Positions 33,905 through 41,784 of a stretch of DNA of 64,000 nt are shown here, piece after piece. The notes under the pieces are model-generated. The model ran no database searches. It had not been told where the DNA came from and saw nothing but the letters and a program-made list of their open reading frames with translations. The stretch's first letter is position 1. Every line of letters begins with the position of its first letter. Source of the stretch: Streptomyces koelreuteriae (lineage in GTDB: Bacteria > Actinomycetota > Actinomycetes > Streptomycetales > Streptomycetaceae); the NCBI RefSeq assembly GCF_018604545.1, contig NZ_CP075896.1, positions 992,001 through 1,056,000 on the forward strand, given 5' to 3'. The position numbers were made by a program, and so were the translations under genes.

Positions 33905-35122
33905 ATGGAGATCCGTTCCACGAGCGATGAGGACCTTGAGGTCTTCGTCGACACCGTCCATGCCGCGTTCGGGCACTTCCCGGAAACCCCGGTGGACGGT
34001 GGCGGGCTCTGGTGGTCGGCGCTCGAGATCGACCGCTGTCTGCTTGCCTTGGCGGCGGACGGGCGGGCCGTCGGTACTGCCGCCGCGCACTCCTTCGAAC
34101 TCACGCTGCCCGGTGAGGCCCTCGTCCCGGTCTCCGGGGTGACCGCCGTGGGCGTGCTGCCCTCGCACCGCCGTCGGGGCATGCTCAGCGCGATGATGCG
34201 GCATCAGCTCGCCGGGCTGCGGGCCCGCGGGGAGTTCCTCTCCGTGCTGCTGGCCTCCGAGGCCACGATCTACGGCAGGTTCGGCTACGGACCGGCGACC
34301 TCTACAGCGGAGCTGAGGGTGCCGCGGCACCGGGCCGCCCTCGCCCGCCCCCGGGCGCGCAGGACAGCCGACGCACCGGCGGACGGCTCGATCGAGGTGC
34401 TGCGGCGGGACGGGTGCGGCGAGATCCTGGAAGAGGTCTACGACCGGTACCGCCGCACCCAGCCCGGCGCGCTGTCCCGGCCGCACCGCTGGTGGGACCT
34501 GCGCGCGGGGCAGCCCCCGATCTCGCCGGCGCCGCGCTACATCGCCGTGCACCGGGACGCCGACGGCCTCCCGGACGGGTACGCCAGCTACTCGATCGAC
34601 TCCGGCACGCTGACGGTCGACGAGACCATCGCCACCGACGACGCCGTCTTCACGGCCCTGGCCCGGTACGCGCTCGGCCACGACCTGGTCTCCCGGGTCG
34701 TGTTCAAGCACGTCCCGCCCGAGCATCCGCTGCGCCGGCAGCTCGCGGACCTCCGCGCCGGTGAGGTGAGCGGCGTCATGGACTGGCTCTGGGTGCGGCT
34801 GCTGGACGTCCCGGGTGCTCTGACCGCGCGCGGCTGGTTCACGGACGGCGAGCTCGTGCTCGACGTCGAGGACCCGTTCCTCGGCGAGCACGCCCGCTAC
34901 CTGCTGACCGTCCGGGACGGCAAGGCCGACTGCGTCCCGACGGACCGGGAGCCCGGCCTGTCCCTGGACATCAGAGACCTGGGCTCGGTCTACCTCGGCG
35001 GCACCGCCCCGAGCACGCTCGTGCGCGCCGGGCACATCCAAGCCCACCAGCCGGACGCGGTCACCCTCGCCGACGCCCTCTTCCGCGCCGAGCGCTCCCC
35101 GCACTGCCTGCACTGGTTCTGA
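33905..35122 (+). CDS. Eis-like GNAT N-acetyltransferase
   Basis: This 405-residue acetyltransferase of the Eis family joins two GNAT folds to a C-terminal SCP2-like domain. The acetyl-CoA motif is VTAVGVLPSHRRRGMLSAMMR at about residues 77-97. The family block LLASEATIYGRFGYGPAT follows. The C-terminal part (TDREPGLSLDIRDLGSVYLGG) is the sterol-carrier-like domain. The protein ends in a free carboxylate after HWF, as Eis proteins use their C-terminus in catalysis. It may modify aminoglycosides or other amines, and in Streptomyces the substrate is generally unknown. The ATG at 33905 has GAGGAGG upstream at long spacing. Confidence 0.87.
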   Translation: MEIRSTSDEDLEVFVDTVHAAFGHFPETPVDGGGLWWSALEIDRCLLALAADGRAVGTAAAHSFELTLPGEALVPVSGVTAVGVLPSHRRRGMLSAMMRHQLAGLRARGEFLSVLLASEATIYGRFGYGPATSTAELRVPRHRAALARPRARRTADAPADGSIEVLRRDGCGEILEEVYDRYRRTQPGALSRPHRWWDLRAGQPPISPAPRYIAVHRDADGLPDGYASYSIDSGTLTVDETIATDDAVFTALARYALGHDLVSRVVFKHVPPEHPLRRQLADLRAGEVSGVMDWLWVRLLDVPGALTARGWFTDGELVLDVEDPFLGEHARYLLTVRDGKADCVPTDREPGLSLDIRDLGSVYLGGTAPSTLVRAGHIQAHQPDAVTLADALFRAERSPHCLHWF

Positions 35123-35201
35123 CCGCGCGCTCACCGACCCCCGGCAAGGCGCCATGGATCATGGCTGAAAATGCGCCCTGAGCAGGCCGTTCATCAAAGC
35201 T

Positions 35202-35218
35202 CTTCCGTGAGACGGAAG
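35202..35218. promoter_or_regulatory. 17-bp inverted repeat upstream of vanA
   Basis: CTTCCGTGAGACGGAAG is a perfect 7-base inverted repeat with a 3-base centre, 67 bases before the vanA start. It could be an operator or a leader hairpin. The binding factor is not identified. Confidence 0.45.
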
Positions 35219-35285
35219 CCGTGTTGCGCCCCGTTGACGCCCTCTCGGACGATGCGACCACCCACCAGAGACGGGAGCCGCATCC

Positions 35286-36356
35286 ATGCCTCACATGACC
35301 GCCTTCGCCAGGAACCAGTGGTACGTCGCCGCCTACAGTCACGAGGTCGGGCGGGAGCTGCTCGGGCGGACGATTCTCGGTGAGACGCTCGTGCTGTACC
35401 GGACCGAGGAGGACGGCACGCCGGTCGTGCTGCACGACCGGTGTGTGCACCGCAGGTACCCGCTGTCGGAGGCGCCGACGCGGCTCGACGGGGACCGGAT
35501 CGTGTGCGGGTACCACGGGTTCACGTACGACACGAGCGGTACGTGTGTGTATGTGCCGGGGCAGAAACGGGTGCCGCGCACCGCCCGGGTCGCCTCCTAC
35601 CCCGTCGTCGAGCAGGACTCCCTGATCTGGGTGTGGGTCGGCGACCCGGCGCTCGCCGACCCGCAGGCCATCCCCCGGGCCCGGCACCTGGACTCCCCGG
35701 GCTGGGTGACCGTGCGCGGCATGGAACCCATCGACTGCGACTACGGCCTGCTCGTCGACAATCTCCTCGACCTGTCCCACGAGACGTATCTGCACGGCGG
35801 GTACATCGGCACCCCCGAGGTAGCCGAGACGCCGATCACCACGGAGGTCGACGAGGGCGCCGGGATCGTCCGGGTGAGCCGGCACATGGACGACGCCGAG
35901 TGCCCGCCGTTCTACGCCAAGTCCACCGGCATAGCGGGCCGGATCACCCGCTGGCAGGACATCGAGTACCACACGCCCTGCCTGTATCTGCTGCACAGCC
36001 GCATCGCCCCGGTCGGGGTGGTGCCCGAGCCGGACGGCAGCGACCCGAACGGCTTCCACACGGAGATCACATACGCGATCACTCCGTCCGGCGACGGCAA
36101 GGTGTACGACTTCTGGGCCGTCTCGCGCGACTGGGCGACGGACGACGCCGAGGTCACCGAGTTCCTGCGGGGCAACAACCACACGGTCGTGATGCAGGAC
36201 GTCACCGCGCTCAACCTGCTGCAGAAGACGCTCGGCACCGAGCGCACCGGCTACCAGGAGCTCAGCATCAACATCGACACCGGTGGTCTGGCCGCCCGCC
36301 GTATCCTCGCCCGGCTGGTCGAGGAGGGCGACAAGCCCCTGGAGAAGGTCCAGTGA
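35286..36356 (+). CDS. vanA: vanillate O-demethylase oxygenase subunit (Rieske)
   Basis: This 356-residue Rieske oxygenase removes the methyl group of vanillate, giving protocatechuate and formaldehyde. The [2Fe-2S] ligands are Cys 53, His 55, Cys 74 and His 77 (CVH, then CGYHGFTY). The mononuclear iron site is in LVDNLLDLSHETYLHGG (Asp, His, His). The length matches VanA (about 350). The ATG at 35286 has GGGAG eight bases upstream. A small gene and the reductase vanB follow, each overlapping by four bases. It could also act on related methoxybenzoates; the annotation rests on family and on the vanB neighbour. Confidence 0.9.
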   Translation: MPHMTAFARNQWYVAAYSHEVGRELLGRTILGETLVLYRTEEDGTPVVLHDRCVHRRYPLSEAPTRLDGDRIVCGYHGFTYDTSGTCVYVPGQKRVPRTARVASYPVVEQDSLIWVWVGDPALADPQAIPRARHLDSPGWVTVRGMEPIDCDYGLLVDNLLDLSHETYLHGGYIGTPEVAETPITTEVDEGAGIVRVSRHMDDAECPPFYAKSTGIAGRITRWQDIEYHTPCLYLLHSRIAPVGVVPEPDGSDPNGFHTEITYAITPSGDGKVYDFWAVSRDWATDDAEVTEFLRGNNHTVVMQDVTALNLLQKTLGTERTGYQELSINIDTGGLAARRILARLVEEGDKPLEKVQ

Positions 36357-36553
36357 CGTCACCCTCTTCGTCCAGGACCTTCAGGACCGGCGAGGTCTAC
36401 CGCATCGACTGGCTGCCCGGCACCGACGTCCTGCACGGCACCTGCCACTGCGGCCGTGAGCACACCGCGCAGGACCCGGTCGAGATGTGGGAGTGGATGC
36501 TCGCCCACCCGCAGGGGCACTCCGTCCACGAGCCGCGAGGGAACAGCTCATGA
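36353..36553 (+). CDS. 66-residue CxC-motif protein between vanA and vanB
   Basis: This short gene overlaps the vanA stop by four bases (GTGA) and the vanB start by four bases (ATGA), so it is clearly part of the operon. The product begins with a Ser/Thr-rich stretch, then EVYRIDWLPGTDVLHGTCHC, a Gly-Arg-Glu-His, and a helix EMWEWMLAHPQGH. The CHCG-R-E-H cluster could bind a metal, but only two cysteines and three histidines are present. I do not recognise the family. Its place suggests an accessory role for the demethylase, such as cluster delivery or assembly. Codon use is like the neighbours. Confidence 0.8.
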   Translation: MTSPSSSRTFRTGEVYRIDWLPGTDVLHGTCHCGREHTAQDPVEMWEWMLAHPQGHSVHEPRGNSS

Positions 36554-37485
36554 GCGTGTACGAAACCGAACTCGTCGTCGAGCGGCGGGAGTCCGCCGCC
36601 GACGGCGTGCTCGCCCTCACCTTGCGCCACCCGCTGGGCGAGCCGCTCCCGGAGTGGGAGCCGGGCGCCCACATCGATGTGGTGCTCGGTCCCGGTCTGG
36701 AGCGGCAGTACTCGCTGTGCGGCGATCCGGCGGACCGGTCGGCCTGGCGGATCGCGGTGCTGCGCGAGCCGGACGGGAGGGGCGGATCGGCCCATGTGCA
36801 CGAGCGGGTGGGGCCGGGCGACAAGGTCCGGGTGCGCGGGCCCCGGAACAACTTCGGCCTGGAGCCCGCCCCGCGCTACCGGTTCGTCGCGGGCGGCATC
36901 GGCATCACCCCGATCCTGCCGATGCTGGCGGCGGCCGAGGCGTCGGGCGCCGAGTGGACGCTGCTCTACGGCGGTCGCAGCCGCCGGTCTATGGCGTTCG
37001 GCGAGGAACTGGGCCGGTACGGCGACCGGGTGACGATCGCGCCCGAGGACGAGACGGGGCTGCTGGACCTGCCCTCGGTGCTGGACGACGTACCCGACGG
37101 CACGCTCGTCTACTGCTGCGGACCCGGCCCGCTGCTGGACGCGGTGGAGGCCCGGAGCCCGTCCGGGGTGCTGCGCGTCGAGCGGTTCCGGCCGAAGGAG
37201 CGGGAGACGGGCGGCGACACCGAGTTCGAGGTGGAGCTGGCCCGGAGCGGCAGGACGCTGACCGTGGCGCCGGAGGTGTCGGTGCTCGACACCGTACGCG
37301 CCGCCGGGGTCGAGGTGCTGTACTCCTGCACCGAGGGCACCTGCGGTACGTGCGAGACCGATGTCCTGGAGGGCGACCCTGACCACCGCGACTCGGTGCT
37401 CACCGACGACGAACGCGCGACGGGCGAGACCATGCTGATCTGTGTGTCCCGCTGCCGTGGGAAGCGGCTCGTGCTGGACCTGTGA
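36550..37485 (+). CDS. vanB: vanillate O-demethylase reductase subunit
   Basis: This 311-residue flavin and iron-sulfur reductase passes electrons from NAD(P)H to VanA. An N-terminal flavin-binding domain (LERQYSLCGDP) and nucleotide-binding domain (GGIGITPILPML) are followed by a C-terminal plant-type [2Fe-2S] ferredoxin domain with the ligand cysteines in SCTEGTCGTC and a last Cys in LICVSRC. This flavodoxin-reductase-first, ferredoxin-last order is that of phthalate dioxygenase reductase and VanB. The ATG at 36550 lies across the stop of the small CxC gene. Confidence 0.93.
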   Translation: MSVYETELVVERRESAADGVLALTLRHPLGEPLPEWEPGAHIDVVLGPGLERQYSLCGDPADRSAWRIAVLREPDGRGGSAHVHERVGPGDKVRVRGPRNNFGLEPAPRYRFVAGGIGITPILPMLAAAEASGAEWTLLYGGRSRRSMAFGEELGRYGDRVTIAPEDETGLLDLPSVLDDVPDGTLVYCCGPGPLLDAVEARSPSGVLRVERFRPKERETGGDTEFEVELARSGRTLTVAPEVSVLDTVRAAGVEVLYSCTEGTCGTCETDVLEGDPDHRDSVLTDDERATGETMLICVSRCRGKRLVLDL

Positions 37486-37494
37486 CCCGGACGG

Positions 37495-38166
37495 TCAGCG
37501 CGCTGCCCACAGGCCCCGGACATGCCCGAGGTGACGAGTCATCACCGCCCGTACGGCCTCCTCGTCCCGGGCCCGCAGCGCGTCCAGGATCTCCAGGTGC
37601 TCCTCCGCCGACGCCTCCAGCCGCCCCTGCTCGACGAGCGCGGTCAGCCCGTACAGCCGGGAGCGGCGTCGGAGGTCCCGTACGACGTCGACGAGATGGT
37701 CGTTGCCGGCGAGGGCCAGCAGGCCGAGGTGGAAACGCAGGTCGGCCTCGACGTAGGCGATGAGGTCGCCGGCCGCCGCGGAGGTGACGATCTCCTGGGC
37801 GACCGGGCGCAGGGCCTCCAGCGTCACCGGGTCGGCCGTGGTCGCCAGGCCCGCCGTCGTGGGGATCTCGATCAGCGCCCGGATCTGGGTGTACTCGTCG
37901 AGTTGCCGCTCGGAGACGGCGGTGACGCGGAAGCCCTTGTTGGGCACGGTGTCGACCAGGCCCTCCTTGGCGAGGTCGAGCATGGCCTCGCGCACGGGCG
38001 TGGCGGAGACGCCGAAGCGGGCGGCGAGGCCGGGGGCCGAGTAGACCTCGCCGGGGCGCAGTTCCCCGGCGATCAGAGCGGCCCGCAGCGCGTCCCCGAC
38101 CCGCTCCCGGTGGCTGGGCTTCCTGCTGCCCAGCAGGGGCAGGGCGGGGGTGTGCCGCGGGGTCAT
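37495..38166 (-). CDS. GntR family regulator, FadR/FCD subfamily
   Basis: This 223-residue regulator has an N-terminal winged helix (GELRPGEVYSAPGLAARFGVSATPVREAMLDLAKEGLVDTV) and a C-terminal all-helical FCD ligand domain with the metal-site pattern EADLRFHLGLLALAGN. It sits 40 bases downstream of the hydroxyproline epimerase gene on the same strand, so it is probably in that operon and its control. VanR of vanillate clusters belongs to the same subfamily, and the gene ends only 9 bases from vanB, so control of van is also possible. Context favours hydroxyproline. Confidence 0.87.
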   Translation of the reverse strand: MTPRHTPALPLLGSRKPSHRERVGDALRAALIAGELRPGEVYSAPGLAARFGVSATPVREAMLDLAKEGLVDTVPNKGFRVTAVSERQLDEYTQIRALIEIPTTAGLATTADPVTLEALRPVAQEIVTSAAAGDLIAYVEADLRFHLGLLALAGNDHLVDVVRDLRRRSRLYGLTALVEQGRLEASAEEHLEILDALRARDEEAVRAVMTRHLGHVRGLWAAR

Positions 38167-38206
38167 GACGGTCGGGGGCCTCTCTCGTAGTCGACTCGGG
38201 TGCGGA

Positions 38207-39208
38207 CTATAGGACGAATCCCGCCGGGAACGGGTCCTCGGGGTCCAGCAGGTACTGGGCGGTGCCCGTGATCCAGGCGCGTCCGGTGAAGCTGGGCATG
38301 ACGGCCGGGCGACCGGCCACCTCGGTCGTGCCGAGCAGTCTCCCGGTGAACCGGGTGCCGATGAAGGACTCGTTCACGAACTCGGTGTGCAGCGGGAGTT
38401 CACCGCGCGCGTGGAGTTGTGCCATGCGGGCGCTGGTGCCCGTACCGCACGGCGAGCGGTCGAACCAGCCGGGGTGGATGGCCATGGCGTGCCGGGAGTG
38501 GCGGGCGGTGGAGCCGGGGGCGGCCAGGTAGACGTGGTGGAGGCCGTGGATGGAGGGGTCCTCCGGGTGGACGGGCGGGTCCTCGGCGTTGACGGCGGCC
38601 ATCAGGGACAGGCCGGCGGCGAGGATCTCGTCCTTGCGGGTCCGGTCGAAGGGCAGGCCGAATTGCTCCAGCGGCAGGATGGCGTAGAAGTTCCCGCCGA
38701 AGGCGAGGTCGTACGTCACCGTCCGCCCGTCGGCGAGGGTGGTCTTGCGGTCGAGGGCGACGGCGAAGGAGGGCACGTTCTGGAGCGTCACCGCCTTGGC
38801 GACGCCGTCCTCGACCGCCACCTCGGCGACGACGGGGCCCGCCGGTGTGTCGAGGCGGATGGTGGTGACCGGCTCGGTGACCTCGACCATGCCGGTCTCG
38901 ACGAGCACGGTCGCCACGCCGATCGTGCCGTGCCCGCACATCGGCAGATAGCCGGAGACCTCGATGTAGACGACGCCCCAGTCGCAGTCGGGGCGGGTCG
39001 GCGGCTGGAGGATCGCGCCGCTCATGGCGGAGTGGCCGCGCGGTTCGTTCATCAGCAACTGCTTGATGTCGTCGCGGTGTTCGCGGAACCACAGCCGCCG
39101 CTCGTTCATGGTGGCGCCCGGGATGGTGCCGATGCCGCCGGTGATCACCCGGGTGGGCATGCCCTCGGTGTGCGAGTCGACGGCGTGCAGGACGAGTCCG
39201 CTACGCAT
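38207..39208 (-). CDS. 4-hydroxyproline 2-epimerase (proline racemase family)
   Basis: This 333-residue enzyme inverts trans-4-hydroxy-L-proline to cis-4-hydroxy-D-proline without a cofactor. Both catalytic cysteines are present: Cys 91 in PMCGHGTIG and Cys 254 in SPCGTGTSA. Two cysteines point to an epimerase rather than the trans-3-hydroxyproline dehydratases, which have Ser or Thr at the first site. The ATG at 39208 gives a start matching the family (HAVDSHTEGMPTRV). It lies five bases after the deaminase gene in the operon. Confidence 0.92.
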   Translation of the reverse strand: MRSGLVLHAVDSHTEGMPTRVITGGIGTIPGATMNERRLWFREHRDDIKQLLMNEPRGHSAMSGAILQPPTRPDCDWGVVYIEVSGYLPMCGHGTIGVATVLVETGMVEVTEPVTTIRLDTPAGPVVAEVAVEDGVAKAVTLQNVPSFAVALDRKTTLADGRTVTYDLAFGGNFYAILPLEQFGLPFDRTRKDEILAAGLSLMAAVNAEDPPVHPEDPSIHGLHHVYLAAPGSTARHSRHAMAIHPGWFDRSPCGTGTSARMAQLHARGELPLHTEFVNESFIGTRFTGRLLGTTEVAGRPAVMPSFTGRAWITGTAQYLLDPEDPFPAGFVL

Positions 39209-39213
39209 GGTCC

Positions 39214-40104
39214 CTAGGCCAATCCGGCCGCTACGGCCTTCTCCGTGGCGGCCCGGACGGCGGCCTCCTGCTCGGGCAGCAGCGGCACACGCGGCGGGCG
39301 GCAGGGGCCTCCGTGCCGGCCGACGAGGTCCATGGACAGCTTGATGGCCTGGACGAACTCCACCCGCGAGTCCCACCGCAGCAGTGGATGCAGCTGCCGG
39401 TACAAGCCCCGCGCGGTGTCGAGGTCGCCGTCGACGGCCGCGTGGTACAGCTCGACCGAGGCCTGCGGCAGCGCGTTCGGGTAGCCCGCGACCCAGCCCT
39501 TGGCGCCCGCGACGGCCAGCTCCAGCAGGACGTCGTCCGCGCCGATCAACAGGTCCAGTTCGGGGGCGAGTTCGGCGATCCGGTAGGCCCTGCGGACATC
39601 GCCGGAGAACTCCTTCACCCCCCGGATGTGCCCCTCGCCGTGCAGCCGGGCAAGCAGCTCCGGCACCAGGTCGACCTTGGTGTCGATCGGGTTGTTGTAC
39701 GCCACGACCGGCAGGCCCGCCTTCGCGACCTCGGCGTAGTGGGCGACGACGGACCGCTCGTCGGCGCGGTAGGCGTTCGGCGGCAGCAGCATCACCGCCC
39801 CGCACCCCGCCTCGCCCGCCTGTTCGGCCCAGCGCCGGGCCTCGGCGGACCCGTAGGCGGCGACCCCGGGCATCACACGCTGTCCGCCGATCGCGGCGAC
39901 GGCCGTCTCGACGACCCGGGCGCGCTCCTCGGGGGTGAGCACCTGGTACTCGCCGAGGGAGCCGTTCGGTACGACACCGTCGCAGCCGTTCTCGACGAGC
40001 CAGGCGCAGTGCTCGGCGTACCGGTCGTGGTTGACGGAGAGGTCGTCGTTCAGGGGGAGCGCGGTGGCGACGAGGACGCCGCGCCAGGGGCGGTGATCGG
40101 TCAT
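39214..40104 (-). CDS. DapA-family pyrroline-4-hydroxy-2-carboxylate deaminase (likely)
   Basis: This 296-residue class I aldolase-like protein of the dihydrodipicolinate synthase family has the Schiff-base lysine Lys 164 in GVKEFSGD and the proton-relay Tyr 136 in VVAYNNP. In hydroxyproline operons this member deaminates delta-1-pyrroline-4-hydroxy-2-carboxylate to alpha-ketoglutarate semialdehyde. That assignment comes from the epimerase and dehydrogenase neighbours; sequence alone only shows the family. The ATG at 40104 has AGGAGGG upstream and overlaps the stop of the flavoprotein gene by four bases. Confidence 0.85.
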   Translation of the reverse strand: MTDHRPWRGVLVATALPLNDDLSVNHDRYAEHCAWLVENGCDGVVPNGSLGEYQVLTPEERARVVETAVAAIGGQRVMPGVAAYGSAEARRWAEQAGEAGCGAVMLLPPNAYRADERSVVAHYAEVAKAGLPVVAYNNPIDTKVDLVPELLARLHGEGHIRGVKEFSGDVRRAYRIAELAPELDLLIGADDVLLELAVAGAKGWVAGYPNALPQASVELYHAAVDGDLDTARGLYRQLHPLLRWDSRVEFVQAIKLSMDLVGRHGGPCRPPRVPLLPEQEAAVRAATEKAVAAGLA

Positions 40105-41465
40105 GACTGTCCCTCCTGGGGGTGTTGCCGTGCGAGGACGCCGAGCGGTACGGGACGGGCGAGGGGCCTTCTGGCCGGGGTGGGCGGGCATCCGGCGAGA
40201 CCGGCGACCGCGCCCGCGCACATCCGGCCCTGGCACCAGCCCATCCCGGCCCGGGTCAGCAGCTTCACGGTGCGTACGTCGCCCGCGCCGAGGTCCAGGG
40301 CGTCGCGCACGGCCCCGGCGGTGACCTCCTCGCAGCGGCAGACCACGGTGTCGTCGGTGATCCGCTCGGGCCAGTGCGCGGGCGGCGCGTAGGCGGTGTC
40401 GAGAGCGGCGGCGGATCTCCCGAGCTTCGTACGGGCCTTGAGGGCGGCGGGCGCCGGGTCGGGGGCGGTGCCGTGCAGGTGCGCGGCGGCGGAGCACCCG
40501 GCGATGTGGCCCTCGGCGAGGGCGAGGGCCGCGCCGCCGATGCCGGTGGCCTCACCGGCCGCCCACACGCCGGGTACGTCGGTGCGCTGCTCGGTGTCGA
40601 CGGCCACGGCGAGTCCGTCGAGGCCGCAGCCGAGGCCCTCCGCCAGGTCGGTGTGCGGGAGCATCCCGTGGCCGACGGCCAGGGTGTCGCAGGGCAGCTG
40701 CCGCTCGGTGCCGGTCCTGACGTGTCCGTCGCTGTCGAGGGCGGCGACCGTGACGCCGGTCAGCCGGTCGTCGCCGTGGGCGCGGAGGACGGTGTGCCGG
40801 GCGAGGAACGGCACGCGGTGGCGCAGCAGCCGGGCGGCGTACCCGGCGCCCTCGGGGAGCTTGCCGGCCAAGGCACGGCCGTGGCGGGCGAGGCGCCCCG
40901 GGTCAACGGACTCGACGAGCGCGGCGACCTCCACCCCGGCCGCCGCGAGCCCGGTCGCCACGGGCAGCAGCAGCGGCCCGGTCCCGGCCACGACGGCTCG
41001 GCGCCCCTGAACCACCAGCCCGCCCTTGAGCATGGCCTGGGCGCCCCCGGCCGTGACGACGCCCGGCAGGGTCCAGCCGGGGAAGGGCAGCACCTGCTCG
41101 TAGCCGCCGGTGGCCAGGAGCACGGCACGGGCACGCACCTCAACCGGCTCCTCCTGCTCCGGCCCGAGCAGCGCGTGCACCACGAAGCCGTCGGACACCT
41201 TTTCGACGCACCACACATGATGATCGGTCAGCACGCGTACGGAACTGGCGGCAAGTCCGTCGCGCAGCCGTTCCCAGGTCCGCCATTCGTGGTGCAGTGC
41301 CTCGGGCCGCCCGGCGCCGAGCCCGGCGGCGGGCTGCCGGTAGAACTGTCCGCCCGGCTCCGTCGCCCCGTCGACGAGCACGACCCGCGTGCCCCGAGCG
41401 GCCGCCGCGAGGGAGGCGGCGAGACCGGCCGGTCCGGCCCCGATCACGACCAGGTCAGTCCGCAC
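40101..41465 (-). CDS. D-hydroxyproline dehydrogenase FAD subunit with BFD-type 2Fe-2S site (HcnB-like)
   Basis: This flavoprotein has about 454 residues. The N-terminal FAD motif is VVIGAGPAGLAASLAAAARG, followed by GGQFYRQP, LATGGYEQVLPFPGWTLPGVVTAGG and a C-terminal BFD-like cluster region with CRCEE and WCQGRMC. It matches the alpha subunit of octopine/nopaline-type and D-hydroxyproline dehydrogenases. The GTG at 41465 is preferred because GAGGAGG precedes it at six bases; an ATG at 41480 would use that site as coding sequence. It overlaps the small ferredoxin-like gene by 11 bases. Confidence 0.88.
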   Translation of the reverse strand: MRTDLVVIGAGPAGLAASLAAAARGTRVVLVDGATEPGGQFYRQPAAGLGAGRPEALHHEWRTWERLRDGLAASSVRVLTDHHVWCVEKVSDGFVVHALLGPEQEEPVEVRARAVLLATGGYEQVLPFPGWTLPGVVTAGGAQAMLKGGLVVQGRRAVVAGTGPLLLPVATGLAAAGVEVAALVESVDPGRLARHGRALAGKLPEGAGYAARLLRHRVPFLARHTVLRAHGDDRLTGVTVAALDSDGHVRTGTERQLPCDTLAVGHGMLPHTDLAEGLGCGLDGLAVAVDTEQRTDVPGVWAAGEATGIGGAALALAEGHIAGCSAAAHLHGTAPDPAPAALKARTKLGRSAAALDTAYAPPAHWPERITDDTVVCRCEEVTAGAVRDALDLGAGDVRTVKLLTRAGMGWCQGRMCAGAVAGLAGCPPTPARRPLARPVPLGVLARQHPQEGQS

Positions 41466-41784
41466 GGCGCACCTCCTCATGGCCGGTCCCCTCCTGGGTG
41501 CCGATCACGTCCCCCGGCCGTACCGGCACCAGACAGGCGCGTCGGTTGGGGCGGCCGTTGACGGTCACCAGGCAGTCGAAGCAGACGCCGATCCCGCAGA
41601 ACACCCCGCGCGGACGGCCCTCGCCCCGGGTGGCGCGCCAGGAGGTGATGCCCGCCGCCCACAGCACGGCGGCGACCGTCTGCCCGGGCAGCGCCTCGAC
41701 GGGGCGCCCGTCGAAGGTGACCGTGAAGGCGGGACCGGGCCTGGCTCCCGCCAGCTCCAGGGGATTCACTCGGCGGGGATTCAC
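41455..41784 (-). CDS. D-hydroxyproline dehydrogenase small 2Fe-2S subunit (HcnA-like)
   Basis: This 109-residue ferredoxin-like protein has a plant-type [2Fe-2S] motif CGIGVCFDC and a fourth cysteine in RACLVPV. It is the small subunit of the three-part amine dehydrogenase (HcnA/HcnB/HcnC type), linking the two flavin subunits. The GTG at 41784 has AGGAGG just upstream and lies in GTGA over the stop of the gene before. The order of large FAD subunit, small Fe-S subunit and second FAD subunit is the same as in known hydroxyproline clusters. Confidence 0.88.
   Translation of the reverse strand: MNPRRVNPLELAGARPGPAFTVTFDGRPVEALPGQTVAAVLWAAGITSWRATRGEGRPRGVFCGIGVCFDCLVTVNGRPNRRACLVPVRPGDVIGTQEGTGHEEVRRAD

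Noticed and set aside
37495..38166. Naming the GntR gene vanR
   Set aside because: The family fits, but it is transcribed with the hydroxyproline genes and against van, so the name would be unsupported.
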